Positions 36,448-46,572 of a stretch of 64,000 nucleotides of DNA are shown here, one piece after another. Under the pieces are notes generated by a model. It was not told where the DNA came from. It ran no database searches and saw only the letters and a list, made by a program, of their open reading frames with translations. The stretch is from Limnohabitans sp. (GTDB taxonomy: Bacteria; Pseudomonadota; Gammaproteobacteria; Burkholderiales; Burkholderiaceae_C): assembly GCA_030158125.1 (NCBI GenBank), contig JAOATL010000012.1:124001-188000 (forward strand), written 5' to 3'. Position 1 is the stretch's first letter. Each line of letters begins with the position of its first letter. The position numbers and the translations under genes are program-made.

Positions 36448-37554
36448 TCAGGCCTGTTTTGTTTCGAAATCTTGAAGGTAAGACACCAGTGCCTGCACAC
36501 CTTCCAGTGGCATGGCGTTGTAAATGCTGGCGCGCATGCCGCCTACAGATTTGTGACCTTTGAGTTGCAGCAGTCCGCGTGCTTTGGCGCCCGCAAGAAA
36601 TGCGTCGTTGCGAGACTCATCTCGCAAATAAAAGGGGATGTTCATGCGTGAGCGGCACGATGGGTCAACACGGTTTTCGTACAGCTGAGATTGGTCTAGA
36701 TAGCCGTAGAGCAATTTGGCTTTGGCGATGTTGCGTTGCTCCATGGCGGCAACGCCTGAAGCGCCGTTTTCTGTTTGTGCCTTCAACCATTTGAAAACCA
36801 AACCCGCCATGTAGATCGAATAGGTGGGGGGCGTGTTGAACATGGAGCCGTTGTCGGCCACCAGTTTGTAATTGAACGCACTGGGGCAATGCTTCATGGC
36901 TTTGCCCAGCAAGTCTTCGCGAACCACCACCAAGGTGAGGCCTGCGGGTCCTAAATTCTTTTGGGCACCACCAAATGCCAATCCTACTTTGGACCAGTCA
37001 ATGCTGCGCGATGCCACATGCGACGAAAAGTCGATGACCAATGGCGCATTGCTGCCCATGGCTTTGAGGTCGGGAAGTGCATGGTATTCAACACCGTCGA
37101 TGGTCTCGTTGGTACAAACATGCACGTAGTTCGCATTGGCGCTTAGCTGCCATTGAGCAGGCAAGGGGATGGTGGAGAACTTGGTCTCTTGTGCACTGGC
37201 TGCCAAATGAGGCGTGCAAAACTGCGCAGCCTCTTTGAATGATTTTTGGCTCCAGCTACCGGTCACCACAAAATCAACCGTGCCTTCTTGCGACAAGTTC
37301 AAAGGCACGATGGCATTTTCGGCAATGCCGCCGCCTTGCATGAACAAGATTTTGAAGTTGGCAGGAACCGCCAACAACTCACGAAGGTCGGCTTCCGCTT
37401 CTTCGTAAATGGACATGAACTCTTTACCCCGATGGCTCATCTCCATGACGCCCATGCCACTGCCGTGCCAGTCCAGCATTTCGCTGGCGGCTTGAATCAA
37501 GACGGCATCGGGAATGGCGGCAGGGCCGGCAGAAAAGTTGTAGGGCCTTGTCAT
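36448..37554 (-). CDS. serC: Phosphoserine aminotransferase
   Basis: PLP enzyme of 368 residues that makes phosphoserine from 3-phosphohydroxypyruvate with glutamate, and also serves vitamin B6 synthesis. The Schiff-base lysine is Lys199 in [20 protein letters not shown] at the start and HRGKEF near 41-46 bind phosphate. Its ATG overlaps the gyrA stop by four bases, so it is coupled to gyrA in the known gyrA-serC-pheA supraoperon order. Confidence 0.95.
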   Translation of the reverse strand: MTRPYNFSAGPAAIPDAVLIQAASEMLDWHGSGMGVMEMSHRGKEFMSIYEEAEADLRELLAVPANFKILFMQGGGIAENAIVPLNLSQEGTVDFVVTGSWSQKSFKEAAQFCTPHLAASAQETKFSTIPLPAQWQLSANANYVHVCTNETIDGVEYHALPDLKAMGSNAPLVIDFSSHVASRSIDWSKVGLAFGGAQKNLGPAGLTLVVVREDLLGKAMKHCPSAFNYKLVADNGSMFNTPPTYSIYMAGLVFKWLKAQTENGASGVAAMEQRNIAKAKLLYGYLDQSQLYENRVDPSCRSRMNIPFYLRDESRNDAFLAGAKARGLLQLKGHKSVGGMRASIYNAMPLEGVQALVSYLQDFETKQA

Positions 37555-40223
37555 TCGGCTGAACCGCTTTCGTCGCCGCCCGAAGCAGCTTCTCCGCCTT
37601 CGGCGTCAGAAGCGCCATCGACTGCTTCGTCTTGCATGTTGGCGTCGTTTTCCACAATGCGTTGCAAGCCAGACAATTTGGCGCCATCGTCCAAACCAAT
37701 CAAAGTCACACCTTGTGTGGCACGACCCAATTCGCGAATTTCTGAAACGCGAGTGCGAACCAACACGCCCGTGTCGGTGATCAACATGATTTCGTCGTCG
37801 GCGTGCACCAAAGTTGCCGCAACCACTTTGCCATTGCGCTCGGATTGCTGGATGGCAATCATGCCTTTTGTGCCGCGACCATGGCGTGTGTATTCTGTGA
37901 TGGAGGTGCGTTTGCCGTAGCCATTTGCTGTGGCGGTGAGCACGCTCTGCTGCTCATCTTCGGCCACCAACATGGCAATGACGCTTTGTGTTTCGTCCAG
38001 CATCATGCCGCGCACGCCACGTGCATTGCGACCCATGGGGCGCACATCGTTTTCGTCAAAGCGAACGGCTTTACCGCCATCGCTGAACAGCATCACGTCG
38101 TGCTTGCCGTCTGTGAGCGCAGCGCCAATTAAGAAGTCGCCTTCGTCCAAGTCCACGGCAATGATGCCGGCCTTGCGAGGATTGCTGAATTCATCCAAAG
38201 AGGTTTTCTTCACGGTGCCCATGGAGGTGCCCATGAACACATAGTGGTCTGCAGGGAAGCTGCGCATGTCACCTGTTAATGGCAAGACCACGTTGATCTT
38301 TTCACCTTCTTGCAAGGGGAACATGTTGACGATGGGGCGGCCGCGTGAGCCGCGTGAACCTGCAGGCACTTCCCACACTTTGAGCCAGTACAAACGGCCG
38401 CGGTTGGAGAAGCACAAGATGTAATCGTGGGTGTTGGCAATGAAGAGCTGATCGATCCAATCGTCTTCTTTGGTGGCGGTAGCTTGCTTGCCGCGACCGC
38501 CGCGCTTTTGCGCCCGGTATTCGGACAAAGGCTGGCTCTTGATGTAACCGCTGTGCGACAAAGTCACCACCATGTCGGTGGGGGTGATGAGGTCTTCGGT
38601 GGCCAAATCTTGTGCGTTGTTTTCAATGAAGCTGCGGCGTGCGCCAATTTTGGTTTGGCCAAATTCTTGGCGCAACTCGCCCAGCTCGGTACCAATGATG
38701 GTGGACACGCGCTCTGGCTTGGCCAAGATGTCGAGCAGGTCTTCAATCTCAGACATCACTTCTTTGTACTCAACCACAATCTTGTCTTGTTCCAGACCGG
38801 TCAAGCGTTGCAGACGCATCTGCAAAATTTCTTGGGCTTGCGTGTCGCTGAGGCGGTACAAACCATCATTGCCCATGCCGAAGTCTTTTTCCAAACCATC
38901 GGGACGGTAATCGTCTGCATTCACAGCGCCGCCATCGGCGCGGGTGCGTGTGAGCATCTCGCGAACCAATTTGCTGTCCCAGCGGCGGGTCATCAATTCG
39001 GCTTTGGCCACAGGGGGTGTAGGCGCATTGCGGATGATGGCAATGAACTCGTCGATGTTGGCCAATGCGACAGCCAAACCTTCGAGCACGTGACCACGCT
39101 CACGCGCTTTGCGCAAGGTGAATACGGTGCGGCGTGTGACCACTTCACGGCGGTGTTGCAGAAACACGCTGATGAGGTCTTTGAGGTTGCACAACTTGGG
39201 TTGGCCATCAATGAGGGCCACCATGTTGATACCGAAGGTGTCTTGCAATTGAGTCTGTTTGTACAGATTGTTGAGCACCACTTCAGGCACTTCGCCGCGC
39301 TTGAGTTCAATGACCAAGCGCATGCCGGATTTGTCGGACTCGTCTTGAATGTGGCTGATGCCCTCGATCTTTTTCTCGTGAACCAATTCGGCCATGCGTT
39401 CTTGCAAGGTTTTCTTGTTCACTTGGTAGGGCAACTCGTCCACCACGATGCACTGGCGCTGGCCTTTGTCGATGTCTTCGAAGTGGCACTTGGCACGCAT
39501 CACCACACGGCCGCGGCCTGTGCGGTAGCCTTCTTTGACGCCACTGATGCCGTAAATGATGCCAGCCGTGGGGAAGTCGGGCGCGGGAATGATTTCCATC
39601 AACTCGTCGATGGTGGCTTCGGGGTTGCGCAGCATGTGCAAGCAAGCGTCAACCACTTCATTCAAATTGTGGGGCGGAATGTTGGTGGCCATACCCACCG
39701 CAATACCGCCAGAGCCATTCACCAATAAATTAGGAATGCGACTGGGCAAGACCAAAGGTTCTTTTTCAGAGCCGTCGTAGTTGGGGCCAAAGTCGACGGT
39801 TTCTTTGTCGATGTCGGCCAACATTTCGTGCGCAATTTTGGCCAAACGAATTTCGGTGTATCGCATGGCCGCAGCGTTGTCGCCGTCCACCGAACCGAAG
39901 TTGCCTTGACCGTCCACCAACATGTGGCGCATGGAAAAATCTTGCGCCATGCGAACGATGGTGTCATAGACAGATTGGTCGCCGTGTGGGTGGTATTTAC
40001 CAATCACGTCACCCACAATACGCGCAGATTTTTTGTAGGCACGGTTCCAGTCGTTGTTCAGCTCATGCATGGCAAACAACACACGGCGGTGCACCGGCTT
40101 GAGGCCGTCACGGGCATCGGGCAGGGCGCGTCCCACAATCACGCTCATGGCGTAGTCGAGGTAACTGCGGCGCATTTCCTCTTCTAGACTGATGGGAAGG
40201 GTTTCTTTAGCAAACTGGGTCAT
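37551..40223 (-). CDS. gyrA: DNA gyrase subunit A
   Basis: Subunit of 890 residues that breaks and rejoins DNA during supercoiling. The catalytic Tyr lies in [10 protein letters not shown] and the C-terminal beta-pinwheel carries the GyrA box QKRGGRG. Numbering matches E. coli up to the quinolone-resistance region, where [10 protein letters not shown] places Gln at position 83 (Ser in E. coli), Ser at 84 and the usual Asp at 87. The C-terminus ends in an acidic Ser/Glu/Ala tail. It is the first gene of the minus-strand supraoperon, divergent from ompA. Confidence 0.96.
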   Translation of the reverse strand: MTQFAKETLPISLEEEMRRSYLDYAMSVIVGRALPDARDGLKPVHRRVLFAMHELNNDWNRAYKKSARIVGDVIGKYHPHGDQSVYDTIVRMAQDFSMRHMLVDGQGNFGSVDGDNAAAMRYTEIRLAKIAHEMLADIDKETVDFGPNYDGSEKEPLVLPSRIPNLLVNGSGGIAVGMATNIPPHNLNEVVDACLHMLRNPEATIDELMEIIPAPDFPTAGIIYGISGVKEGYRTGRGRVVMRAKCHFEDIDKGQRQCIVVDELPYQVNKKTLQERMAELVHEKKIEGISHIQDESDKSGMRLVIELKRGEVPEVVLNNLYKQTQLQDTFGINMVALIDGQPKLCNLKDLISVFLQHRREVVTRRTVFTLRKARERGHVLEGLAVALANIDEFIAIIRNAPTPPVAKAELMTRRWDSKLVREMLTRTRADGGAVNADDYRPDGLEKDFGMGNDGLYRLSDTQAQEILQMRLQRLTGLEQDKIVVEYKEVMSEIEDLLDILAKPERVSTIIGTELGELRQEFGQTKIGARRSFIENNAQDLATEDLITPTDMVVTLSHSGYIKSQPLSEYRAQKRGGRGKQATATKEDDWIDQLFIANTHDYILCFSNRGRLYWLKVWEVPAGSRGSRGRPIVNMFPLQEGEKINVVLPLTGDMRSFPADHYVFMGTSMGTVKKTSLDEFSNPRKAGIIAVDLDEGDFLIGAALTDGKHDVMLFSDGGKAVRFDENDVRPMGRNARGVRGMMLDETQSVIAMLVAEDEQQSVLTATANGYGKRTSITEYTRHGRGTKGMIAIQQSERNGKVVAATLVHADDEIMLITDTGVLVRTRVSEIRELGRATQGVTLIGLDDGAKLSGLQRIVENDANMQDEAVDGASDAEGGEAASGGDESGSAE

Positions 40224-40450
40224 GAGGGGTCAGGCGCACTGGGTGAAAGACTGCCATTTTAGGTCCAAAGACTGTCGTTGATTTGCAACACATTGCGCAG
40301 ATTGACAAGATAGCTGTCAAGGGCTTTTCACCAAATTGGGGAATTGGCCTCGAGCTATGGCACAATCATTTCAACGTTTTGGGTGATGGTCATTCAAATC
40401 GTCTCATTTTTCGCAGGATGTCTGCGGTTTTAATCCCCATGAGGAGAACC

Positions 40451-41089
40451 ATGAAAAAATTCAACAAAGTGGCAATGGTGTTGGCTTCAGCTGCCTTGGC
40501 AACAGCCTCCGGTGCGCAATCCGTAGACAACTGGCGTAACGCTTCAGGCGATGCCTGGAAAAACGGTACAGCTGAATACTGCTGGCGCGATGCCAACTGG
40601 ACACCTGCTACTGCTGCTGCAGGTTGCGACGGTGCTATCGTTGCCCCTAAAGCTGCAGCGCCTGCACCCAAGGCTGCGCCAGCGCCCAAGCCCGCTGCTA
40701 AACCCGCTGCCAAACCAGCACCTGCTGCAGCCACCAAAGTGACTTACGCTGCTGACACCTTCTTTGACTTTGACAAATCAGTGTTGAAAGCTGACGGCAA
40801 AGCCAAATTGGACGACTTGGCTGGCAAAGTCAAGGCCATCAACTTGGAAGTGATCATTGCTGTGGGTCACACTGACTCTGTTGGCTCTGACGCCTACAAC
40901 CAAAAGTTGTCTGTCAAGCGCGCTGACGCTGTCAAGGCTTACTTGGTCACCAAAGGTATCGAGAAAAACCGCGTTTACACAGAAGGCAAGGGCGAGAAAC
41001 AACCCGTTGCTGACAACAAAACCAGCGCTGGCCGTTCTAAAAACCGTCGCGTTGAAATCGAAGTTGTTGGCACACGCGCCAACAAATAA
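40451..41089 (+). CDS. OmpA-family outer membrane protein
   Basis: Envelope protein of 212 residues: signal peptide to about residue 22 (TASGAQS), a short region with two Cys, a Lys/Pro/Ala-rich linker (about 58-92) and a C-terminal OmpA/MotB peptidoglycan-binding domain (about 95-205) with TDSVGSDAYNQKLSVKRA and NRRVEIE. It lacks the usual eight-stranded barrel, so it probably tethers the outer membrane to peptidoglycan as a short OmpA relative. The start at 40451 follows GAGGAG; the upstream open frame has no ribosome site. The 227 bases between it and gyrA must hold both promoters; I could not assign them with confidence. Confidence 0.9.
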   Translation: MKKFNKVAMVLASAALATASGAQSVDNWRNASGDAWKNGTAEYCWRDANWTPATAAAGCDGAIVAPKAAAPAPKAAPAPKPAAKPAAKPAPAAATKVTYAADTFFDFDKSVLKADGKAKLDDLAGKVKAINLEVIIAVGHTDSVGSDAYNQKLSVKRADAVKAYLVTKGIEKNRVYTEGKGEKQPVADNKTSAGRSKNRRVEIEVVGTRANK

Positions 41090-41109
41090 GCTTTCAATTG
41101 CTTGAACCA

Positions 41110-41129
41110 GATCAAGACATGTCTTGATC
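41110..41129. repeat. Perfect 20-bp palindrome after ompA-family gene
   Basis: gatcaagaca followed directly by its complement tgtcttgatc, 21 bases past the stop codon and just ahead of the intrinsic terminator. It may fold into a first 3' hairpin that protects the abundant mRNA, or be a protein site. Confidence 0.55.
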
Positions 41130-41132
41130 TTC

Positions 41133-41158
41133 AAAAGGCCTCCCTTGGGAGGCCTTTT
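41133..41158 (+). terminator. Rho-independent terminator after ompA-family gene
   Basis: A perfect 12-bp stem (aaaaggcctccc / gggaggcctttt) with a two-base centre, ending in TTTT, 44 bases past the stop. Symmetric, so it could work on both strands; it separates the ompA-family gene from ubiG. Confidence 0.88.
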
Positions 41159-41181
41159 CACTTTGCGCGACAATCCAGGCT

Positions 41182-41925
41182 ATGAGCAACCCTACACCCT
41201 CACAATTTTCCAGTGCCAACGTGGACCCAGCCGAATTGGCCAAATTCTCGGACTTGGCTCACCGTTGGTGGGACACCGACAGTGAATTTCGCCCACTGCA
41301 CCAAATCAATCCACTGCGCTTGAATTGGATTCAAGGTTTGGCACCGCTGATGGGCAAAAAAATCGTCGACATTGGGTGTGGCGGTGGCATCTTGTCCGAT
41401 GCCATGGCCAGACAAGGGGCCCAAGTGTTGGGCATTGACTTGGCTGTGAAATCCTTGAAAGTTGCGCAGTTGCATGCTTTGGAGGCGGGCACCCAAGGTG
41501 TTCAGTACCAAGAAATCAGTGCTGAGCAATTGGCCGAACAACAAGCAGGTCAATTTGACGTGGTCACTTGCATGGAAATGCTAGAGCATGTGCCCGACCC
41601 AGCTTCTGTGGTGCAAGCCTGTGCCAAGTTGGTCAAGCCGGGTGGATGGGTTTTCTTCTCCACGCTCAATCGCAATCCAAAGTCATTTTTGTTCGCGGTG
41701 GTCGGTGCTGAATATATTTTGAACTTGCTGCCCAAGGGCACCCATGAATATGCACGCATGATCAAACCCAGTGAGCTGGCAGATTGGGTGCGCGCTGAAG
41801 GGCTCGATGTTTTACAAATGAAAGGCATGGGATACAACCCCTTCACCCAGCACTATTCTTTGGGTTCCGACACCGATGTGAACTATTTGATGGCCACGCA
41901 AAAGCCATTTGAAACCGCAGCGTGA
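41182..41925 (+). CDS. ubiG: Ubiquinone biosynthesis O-methyltransferase UbiG
   Basis: SAM-dependent methyltransferase of 247 residues that carries out both O-methylations in ubiquinone synthesis. The SAM motif I is VDIGCGGG near 63-70, and the WWD sequence near the start is typical of UbiG. It lies 23 bases after the ompA terminator, so it needs a promoter there or takes read-through, and 13 bases before gph. Confidence 0.94.
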   Translation: MSNPTPSQFSSANVDPAELAKFSDLAHRWWDTDSEFRPLHQINPLRLNWIQGLAPLMGKKIVDIGCGGGILSDAMARQGAQVLGIDLAVKSLKVAQLHALEAGTQGVQYQEISAEQLAEQQAGQFDVVTCMEMLEHVPDPASVVQACAKLVKPGGWVFFSTLNRNPKSFLFAVVGAEYILNLLPKGTHEYARMIKPSELADWVRAEGLDVLQMKGMGYNPFTQHYSLGSDTDVNYLMATQKPFETAA

Positions 41926-41938
41926 GAATTAAGACACC

Positions 41939-42604
41939 ATGAAGTTCGAAAATGTCCAGGCAGTGCTGTTCGATTTGGATGGCACCCTCATTGACAGCGC
42001 GCCAGATTTAGGTGCTGCCGTTGACAAAATGCGAGTGACTCGCGGCTTGTCTTCCATGCCTTTGTCGCATTACCGTCCCATGGCTGGTGCCGGCGCACGC
42101 GGCATGCTCGGTTTGGCTTTTGGCATGACACCCGAGCATCCGGATTACGAGGTCATGAAAGAAGAGTTCTTTCAAAATTATGAAACATGCATGACGCAGC
42201 GAACGTTCGCTTTTGAGGGTGTGGCGTTACTGATCGATGCGTTGGTGGCGCGTCAATTGCCTTGGGGTGTGGTCACCAACAAATCCAAACGATTTACCGA
42301 ACCCCTGACGCAAGGCATGCCGTTGTTTGCCACGGCCTCTGTGGTGATCAGTGGTGACACCACGCCGCATGCCAAACCGCACCCTGCGCCTCTGTTAGAA
42401 GCTGCAAAGCGTTTGCGCATTGAGCCCGCACGCTGCGTGTATGTGGGTGATGATGAGCGTGACATTGTGGCGGGTCATGCCGCCGAAATGAAAACAGTGG
42501 CTGCAACCTATGGTTATTTGGGCAGCCAGTCTGACATCCAGGCATGGCGCGCGCATGCGCAAATTGATGCCCCAAGCCAATTGATCAAGCTGCTGTCCAT
42601 TTGA
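41939..42604 (+). CDS. gph: Phosphoglycolate phosphatase
   Basis: HAD-superfamily phosphatase of 221 residues. The nucleophile motif is DLDGTLIDSAPD near 11-22, motif II lies in VTNKSKR and the metal-binding DD is in VGDDERDI. It removes phosphoglycolate formed in DNA repair or by oxygenase side reactions. The ubiG-gph pair is usual in Burkholderiales; close paralogues with other sugar-phosphate substrates exist. Confidence 0.9.
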   Translation: MKFENVQAVLFDLDGTLIDSAPDLGAAVDKMRVTRGLSSMPLSHYRPMAGAGARGMLGLAFGMTPEHPDYEVMKEEFFQNYETCMTQRTFAFEGVALLIDALVARQLPWGVVTNKSKRFTEPLTQGMPLFATASVVISGDTTPHAKPHPAPLLEAAKRLRIEPARCVYVGDDERDIVAGHAAEMKTVAATYGYLGSQSDIQAWRAHAQIDAPSQLIKLLSI

Positions 42605-42646
42605 TGGGGGCGGAATTTGATCTTGCACGACAGCGTGCTGACTGAC

Positions 42647-43750
42647 ATGACAATGTCTCAGATTCAATTCATTCGGGAACGCCTGCGCCGCTTAGGCGCA
42701 CGGCCTGCGCACGAGCAGCGCATATTGCGTTTGTGGGTTCAGGCCAAATCCCAAAACAGCGGCCGACGACCGCTTGAGAGTTTCATGCCAACGGCCCTGC
42801 GTGATGAATTGCCGCAACTCACGGCAGATTTGAACGGTCTGCTTCGCCTGCAATCAGAACATCCTGCAGAAGATGGCTCTGTTCGTTGGTTGTTGGCCTT
42901 GCAAGATGGTCAAACAGTGGAAACCGTAGGGCTGCCACGCGATGGCGTGTGCGTGTCATCGCAGGTTGGCTGTGCGGTTGGTTGCGTGTTTTGCATGACA
43001 GGTCGAGAAGGATTGATCAGGCAGGTAGGCAGTGCAGAAATTGTTGCACAAGTGGCCTTTGCAAGACTGCACCGGCCCGTTAAAAAAGTGGTTTTCATGG
43101 GCATGGGAGAGCCGGCGCATAACTTAGACAACGTGATGGAAGCCATCGATGTTTTGGGCACTGTGGGCAACATCGCGCACAAATCCTTGGTGTTTTCTAC
43201 GGTGGGCGACGCACGCGTGTTCGAAAGATTGCCACTGGGTTTGGTCAAGCCTGCATTGGCGGTGTCATTGCACACCACGCGCGCAGATTTGCGCGAGCAA
43301 TTGCTGCCACGTGCACCCAAAATGTCGCCCGAAGAACTGGTTGAGGCCGCCGAAATTTATGCGCGTCAAACCGGTTATCCCATTCAATATCAGTGGACTT
43401 TGCTCAAAGGCGTGAACGATACGGCGGAAGAGTTGGACGGCATTGTGCGTTTGCTCAAAGGCAAATATGCCCTGATGAACATGATTCCCTACAACGCCAT
43501 TGACGATTTGCCGTTTGAGCGACCTTCCTGGGAGCGTGCCGCAGAAATTGCACGAAGTTTGCACAAGCGCGGCATCTTGACCAAGCTCAGAAATTCAGCG
43601 GGTCAGGACGTGCAGGGCGGTTGCGGACAGTTGCGTGCGCGTCATTTTTTGGGCAACAAGCCACTTGACATGGCGGTTCCCAAAATGACAACAGCGCCCA
43701 ATATCAGCATGCTCAGGGTGACGACTTCACCTAAAAACAGCACGCCATAA
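42647..43750 (+). CDS. RlmN/Cfr-family radical SAM RNA methyltransferase, extended C-terminus
   Basis: Radical SAM enzyme of 367 residues that methylates an adenine C2 or C8 in RNA. The iron-sulfur cysteines are Cys109, Cys113 and Cys116 (CAVGCVFC), and the two methyl-shuttling cysteines Cys102 (VCVSSQVG) and Cys326 (GGCGQL) are both present, so it should be active. The neighbourhood is not the usual rlmN locus (ndk/hisS/ispG), so this may be a second, shorter paralogue. Residues 332-367 lie past the conserved core and are encoded inside the convergent EamA gene (109-base overlap). Start uncertain: ATG 42647 or 42653, or an upstream TTG. Confidence 0.82.
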   Translation: MTMSQIQFIRERLRRLGARPAHEQRILRLWVQAKSQNSGRRPLESFMPTALRDELPQLTADLNGLLRLQSEHPAEDGSVRWLLALQDGQTVETVGLPRDGVCVSSQVGCAVGCVFCMTGREGLIRQVGSAEIVAQVAFARLHRPVKKVVFMGMGEPAHNLDNVMEAIDVLGTVGNIAHKSLVFSTVGDARVFERLPLGLVKPALAVSLHTTRADLREQLLPRAPKMSPEELVEAAEIYARQTGYPIQYQWTLLKGVNDTAEELDGIVRLLKGKYALMNMIPYNAIDDLPFERPSWERAAEIARSLHKRGILTKLRNSAGQDVQGGCGQLRARHFLGNKPLDMAVPKMTTAPNISMLRVTTSPKNSTP

Positions 43751-44556
43751 ATCAACGCAAACACGGGTATCAAAAACGTGACGGTGAGTGCTTTGGCTGG
43801 ACCGGCACGATTGACCAAACGAAAGTAAAGAATGTAGGCGGTGCCCGTACATGCCACCCCCAACATGCTCAAGGACAGCCAAGCTTTGAGGCTGGGCATG
43901 GTTTCAGGCAAGGTCCAAAGCGCGGGCAAGGTCAATGCCAAACTGGCGCCCAGTTGGCTACCGGTGGCCGAGACCAAGGGTGGCAAGTTGGGCATGTATT
44001 TTTTGGTAAAACTGCCCGAAATGGCGTAGCAGAGGGTGGCCAACAAACACGCCGCAATGGCGAGATATTGTCCCAAGGCGCTGGTGTCTGGGTTGGCAGC
44101 GTTGTGGTGCTGTGTTTGATTGTTGGCCAACAAGGAAACACCCGCAAAGCCAATCAGCAAACCCAAGATGCGCCAACGGTTGAGTTTGTCACCCAACCAA
44201 AACCAAGCCACAACTGCAGCAAACAAAGGTACTGCGGCGTTCAAGATGGCCGACAAGCCGGTGGAGATGTGCATCACGGCATATGCATAAAGGGCAAAAG
44301 GCAGGGCGGAGTTGAACACGCCAAAACCCAATACCAGACGCCATTTGCTTTTGAATACGGGCAAGTGGCCTTGCCACAGCATCAAGGGAAACAGCATCAG
44401 GGTGGCAATGCAGACCCGGAGCCATGCAGTGGGAAGCGCGCCAAATTCGGCAGCGCCCATGCGCATGAACAAAAACGAGGCGCCCCACAAGGCACCCAAT
44501 AAAACATAATCCACACGCCAGTCGCTGGCCTTGTGTTCTAAGGCACTCTCACTCAT
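43642..44556 (-). CDS. EamA/DMT-family transporter
   Basis: Inner-membrane protein of 304 residues with ten predicted helices in two EamA repeats (first repeat begins LLGALWGASFLFMRMGA; the second around AACLLATLCYAISGS). Such proteins usually export amino acids or metabolites. The start at 44556 overlaps the ogt stop by four bases and avoids a longer frame lying inside ogt. Its last 109 bases are antisense to the RlmN-like tail. Substrate unknown. Confidence 0.87.
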   Translation of the reverse strand: MSESALEHKASDWRVDYVLLGALWGASFLFMRMGAAEFGALPTAWLRVCIATLMLFPLMLWQGHLPVFKSKWRLVLGFGVFNSALPFALYAYAVMHISTGLSAILNAAVPLFAAVVAWFWLGDKLNRWRILGLLIGFAGVSLLANNQTQHHNAANPDTSALGQYLAIAACLLATLCYAISGSFTKKYMPNLPPLVSATGSQLGASLALTLPALWTLPETMPSLKAWLSLSMLGVACTGTAYILYFRLVNRAGPAKALTVTFLIPVFALIYGVLFLGEVVTLSMLILGAVVILGTAMSSGLLPKK

Positions 44557-45077
44557 GCTGAATTCTTGGCTTCCAATGCCAGCAATGCTTGTTTGCGCCA
44601 CAAACCACCGGCGTAACCCGTTAACTGGCCTTGCCCACCCAGGACACGGTGGCAAGGAATCAAGATGCTGATAGGGTTGCGGCCAATGGCCGTGCCGACC
44701 GCTCTGACGGCGCTGGGTCTGCCAATGGCGGCAGCCACTTCACCATAGCTGCAAGTCGCGCCGTGGGGAATGCTCATCAAGGCTTGCCATACAGCTTGCT
44801 GAAAAACAGTGCCGCCACTCAAATCCAGGGTGATGTCTTGAAGCCATTGGCGCGCAGCTTGCTGAGGCCGCAATGTTGAATGCCAGTAGTTGCCCAGCAA
44901 GGTCTCAGCTTGAAGCAAGGTGTCGTTGCGAGGCGATGCCTGCCATCGCGCTGTCTCGGGGTGATGTTGTTGTCCTTCAAACCATGCGCCATTGAACCCC
45001 AATGGGCTGGCAGACAAAGTCATTGGGCCCCAAGGACTTGAGATCTGTTTAAAGCAAGTTTGTGGGTGAAATTGCAT
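44553..45077 (-). CDS. ogt: Methylated-DNA--protein-cysteine S-methyltransferase
   Basis: Suicide repair enzyme of 174 residues that takes the alkyl group from O6-alkylguanine onto Cys142 in the PCHRV motif (141-145). The helix-turn-helix with GRPSAVRAVGTAIGRNP, including the arginine finger, lies before it. No AraC-type or Ada domain is present, so it is Ogt-like. Coupled by ATGA overlap to the EamA transporter gene; divergent from the phosphohexomutase gene across 76 bases. Confidence 0.92.
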   Translation of the reverse strand: MQFHPQTCFKQISSPWGPMTLSASPLGFNGAWFEGQQHHPETARWQASPRNDTLLQAETLLGNYWHSTLRPQQAARQWLQDITLDLSGGTVFQQAVWQALMSIPHGATCSYGEVAAAIGRPSAVRAVGTAIGRNPISILIPCHRVLGGQGQLTGYAGGLWRKQALLALEAKNSA

Positions 45078-45153
45078 CCTTCAATCCTATCCGATTTCAG
45101 GTGCGTCCACCTACAATGGAGGCCTGTTGGCTCCACCTTTGGGTTTGTACTTT

Positions 45154-46557
45154 ATGCAGGTAACCGCATCGATTTTCAAAGCATACGATATTCGCGGCAC
45201 ATACCCCCGCACGCTGCATGAAGAGTTGGCTGAGGGATTAGGCCGTGCCTTTGGCACCTTGGCCGTCAAGGAGGGGCAGCACGCGGTGGCTGTTGGCCGA
45301 GATGGCCGCTTGAGTGGCCAGGCATTGGCCAATGCTTTGATGCGCGGTTTGATGTCCGTGGGTATTCAAGTCATTGATGTCGGCTTGACCACCACGCCGC
45401 AACTTTATTTTGCAGCACATACGGTGTGCAAAAGTGGCATTCAGGTCACGGGCAGTCACAACCCCAAAGACGACAACGGCTTCAAAATGGTGCTGGGCGG
45501 TTGTGCCATTTATGGTGATGAAATTCAATCCTTGCGCGAAGTCATCGAAGCAGAGTCATGGGTTCTGTCAAATCAGGGTAGTCTTAGAACGCTAGACATC
45601 CTGCCGGCATACATCCAAAGAATTGTCAGTGGCATCGAACTGAGTCGGCCTCTGAAAATTGTGGTCGATTCGGGCAATGGCATTGCGGGTGCCAGTGCAC
45701 CCGGTATTTTTCGCGCGCTTGGTTGCGAAGTGATTGAACTGTTCAGTGAGGTTGATGGCAATTTCCCCAATCACCACCCCGACCCAAGCAAGCCTGAAAA
45801 TCTCAAAGACCTTGTGGCAACACTTCAAACGACCGGCGCCGAATTGGGCTTGGCATTTGATGGGGATGGCGATCGATTGGGCATCGTCACAAAAGATGGT
45901 GAAACCATTTATCCAGATCGCCAGATGCAATTGTTTGCCCAAGATGTCCTCAGCCGTGTGCCAAATGGCACCATTTTGTTTGACGTCAAGTGTTCGCAGC
46001 GTTTGGCGCCTGCCGTTCGGGCTGCAGGCGGTATCCCCCTGATGTACAAAACGGGCCACTCTTTGATCAAAGCCAAGATGAAGGAGATAGAGGCCAGCGG
46101 TGGGCAAGCGCCATTGGGCGGCGAAATGAGCGGGCACATCTTTTTCAAAGAGCGTTGGTATGGTTTCGACGATGGTACCTATGCCGGTTGTCGTTTGCTT
46201 GAAATTGTCAGCCGAAGTGCAGACGCAAATGCCGTGCTGAAAGCACTGCCCACCAGTTTCAGTACGCCTGAGTTGAATGTGGCTTGCCAGGAAGGAGAGG
46301 CGCATCAGCTCACGGCACAACTGTTGCAGGTGGCATCGCAGCATTTCAGTGCACCGGCCGAAATTTCTGACATGGATGGCCTGCGGGTCGATTGGCCCGA
46401 TGGCTTTGGTCTCATCCGCGCTTCCAACACCACCCCGGTTTTGGTGTTGCGCTTTGAAGGCCACACGCAAGCAGCTTTGACACGCATCGAACAATCGATG
46501 CTGGCTTTGTTGCGAACTGTGAAGCCCAACGCGCACCTGCAAAGTTCTGCGCACTGA
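45154..46557 (+). CDS. Phosphomannomutase/phosphoglucomutase
   Basis: Alpha-D-phosphohexomutase of 467 residues, AlgC/ManB type, that interconverts hexose 1- and 6-phosphates for envelope polysaccharides. The phosphoserine is Ser101 in TGSHNP (99-104), the metal site is DGDGDR and the sugar-binding GEMSGH loop follows. The start at 45154 (MQVTASIFKAYDIRG) matches the family; an upstream TTG is less likely. It lies 15 bases before waaA on the same strand, consistent with lipopolysaccharide core supply. Confidence 0.91.
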   Translation: MQVTASIFKAYDIRGTYPRTLHEELAEGLGRAFGTLAVKEGQHAVAVGRDGRLSGQALANALMRGLMSVGIQVIDVGLTTTPQLYFAAHTVCKSGIQVTGSHNPKDDNGFKMVLGGCAIYGDEIQSLREVIEAESWVLSNQGSLRTLDILPAYIQRIVSGIELSRPLKIVVDSGNGIAGASAPGIFRALGCEVIELFSEVDGNFPNHHPDPSKPENLKDLVATLQTTGAELGLAFDGDGDRLGIVTKDGETIYPDRQMQLFAQDVLSRVPNGTILFDVKCSQRLAPAVRAAGGIPLMYKTGHSLIKAKMKEIEASGGQAPLGGEMSGHIFFKERWYGFDDGTYAGCRLLEIVSRSADANAVLKALPTSFSTPELNVACQEGEAHQLTAQLLQVASQHFSAPAEISDMDGLRVDWPDGFGLIRASNTTPVLVLRFEGHTQAALTRIEQSMLALLRTVKPNAHLQSSAH

Positions 46558-46572
46558 ACCTGCTTTGAATTT

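Noticed and set aside
38427..39728. A 433-codon open frame on the plus strand inside gyrA.
   Set aside because: It is the antisense of a highly conserved gene; the protein is a His/Val/Phe-rich shadow with no domain and no ribosome site. Long antisense frames arise here from codon bias.
40302..40307. A TTGACA element as the -35 box of the ompA-family gene.
   Set aside because: No acceptable -10 box lies 16 to 18 bases downstream, so the promoter cannot be placed by eye.
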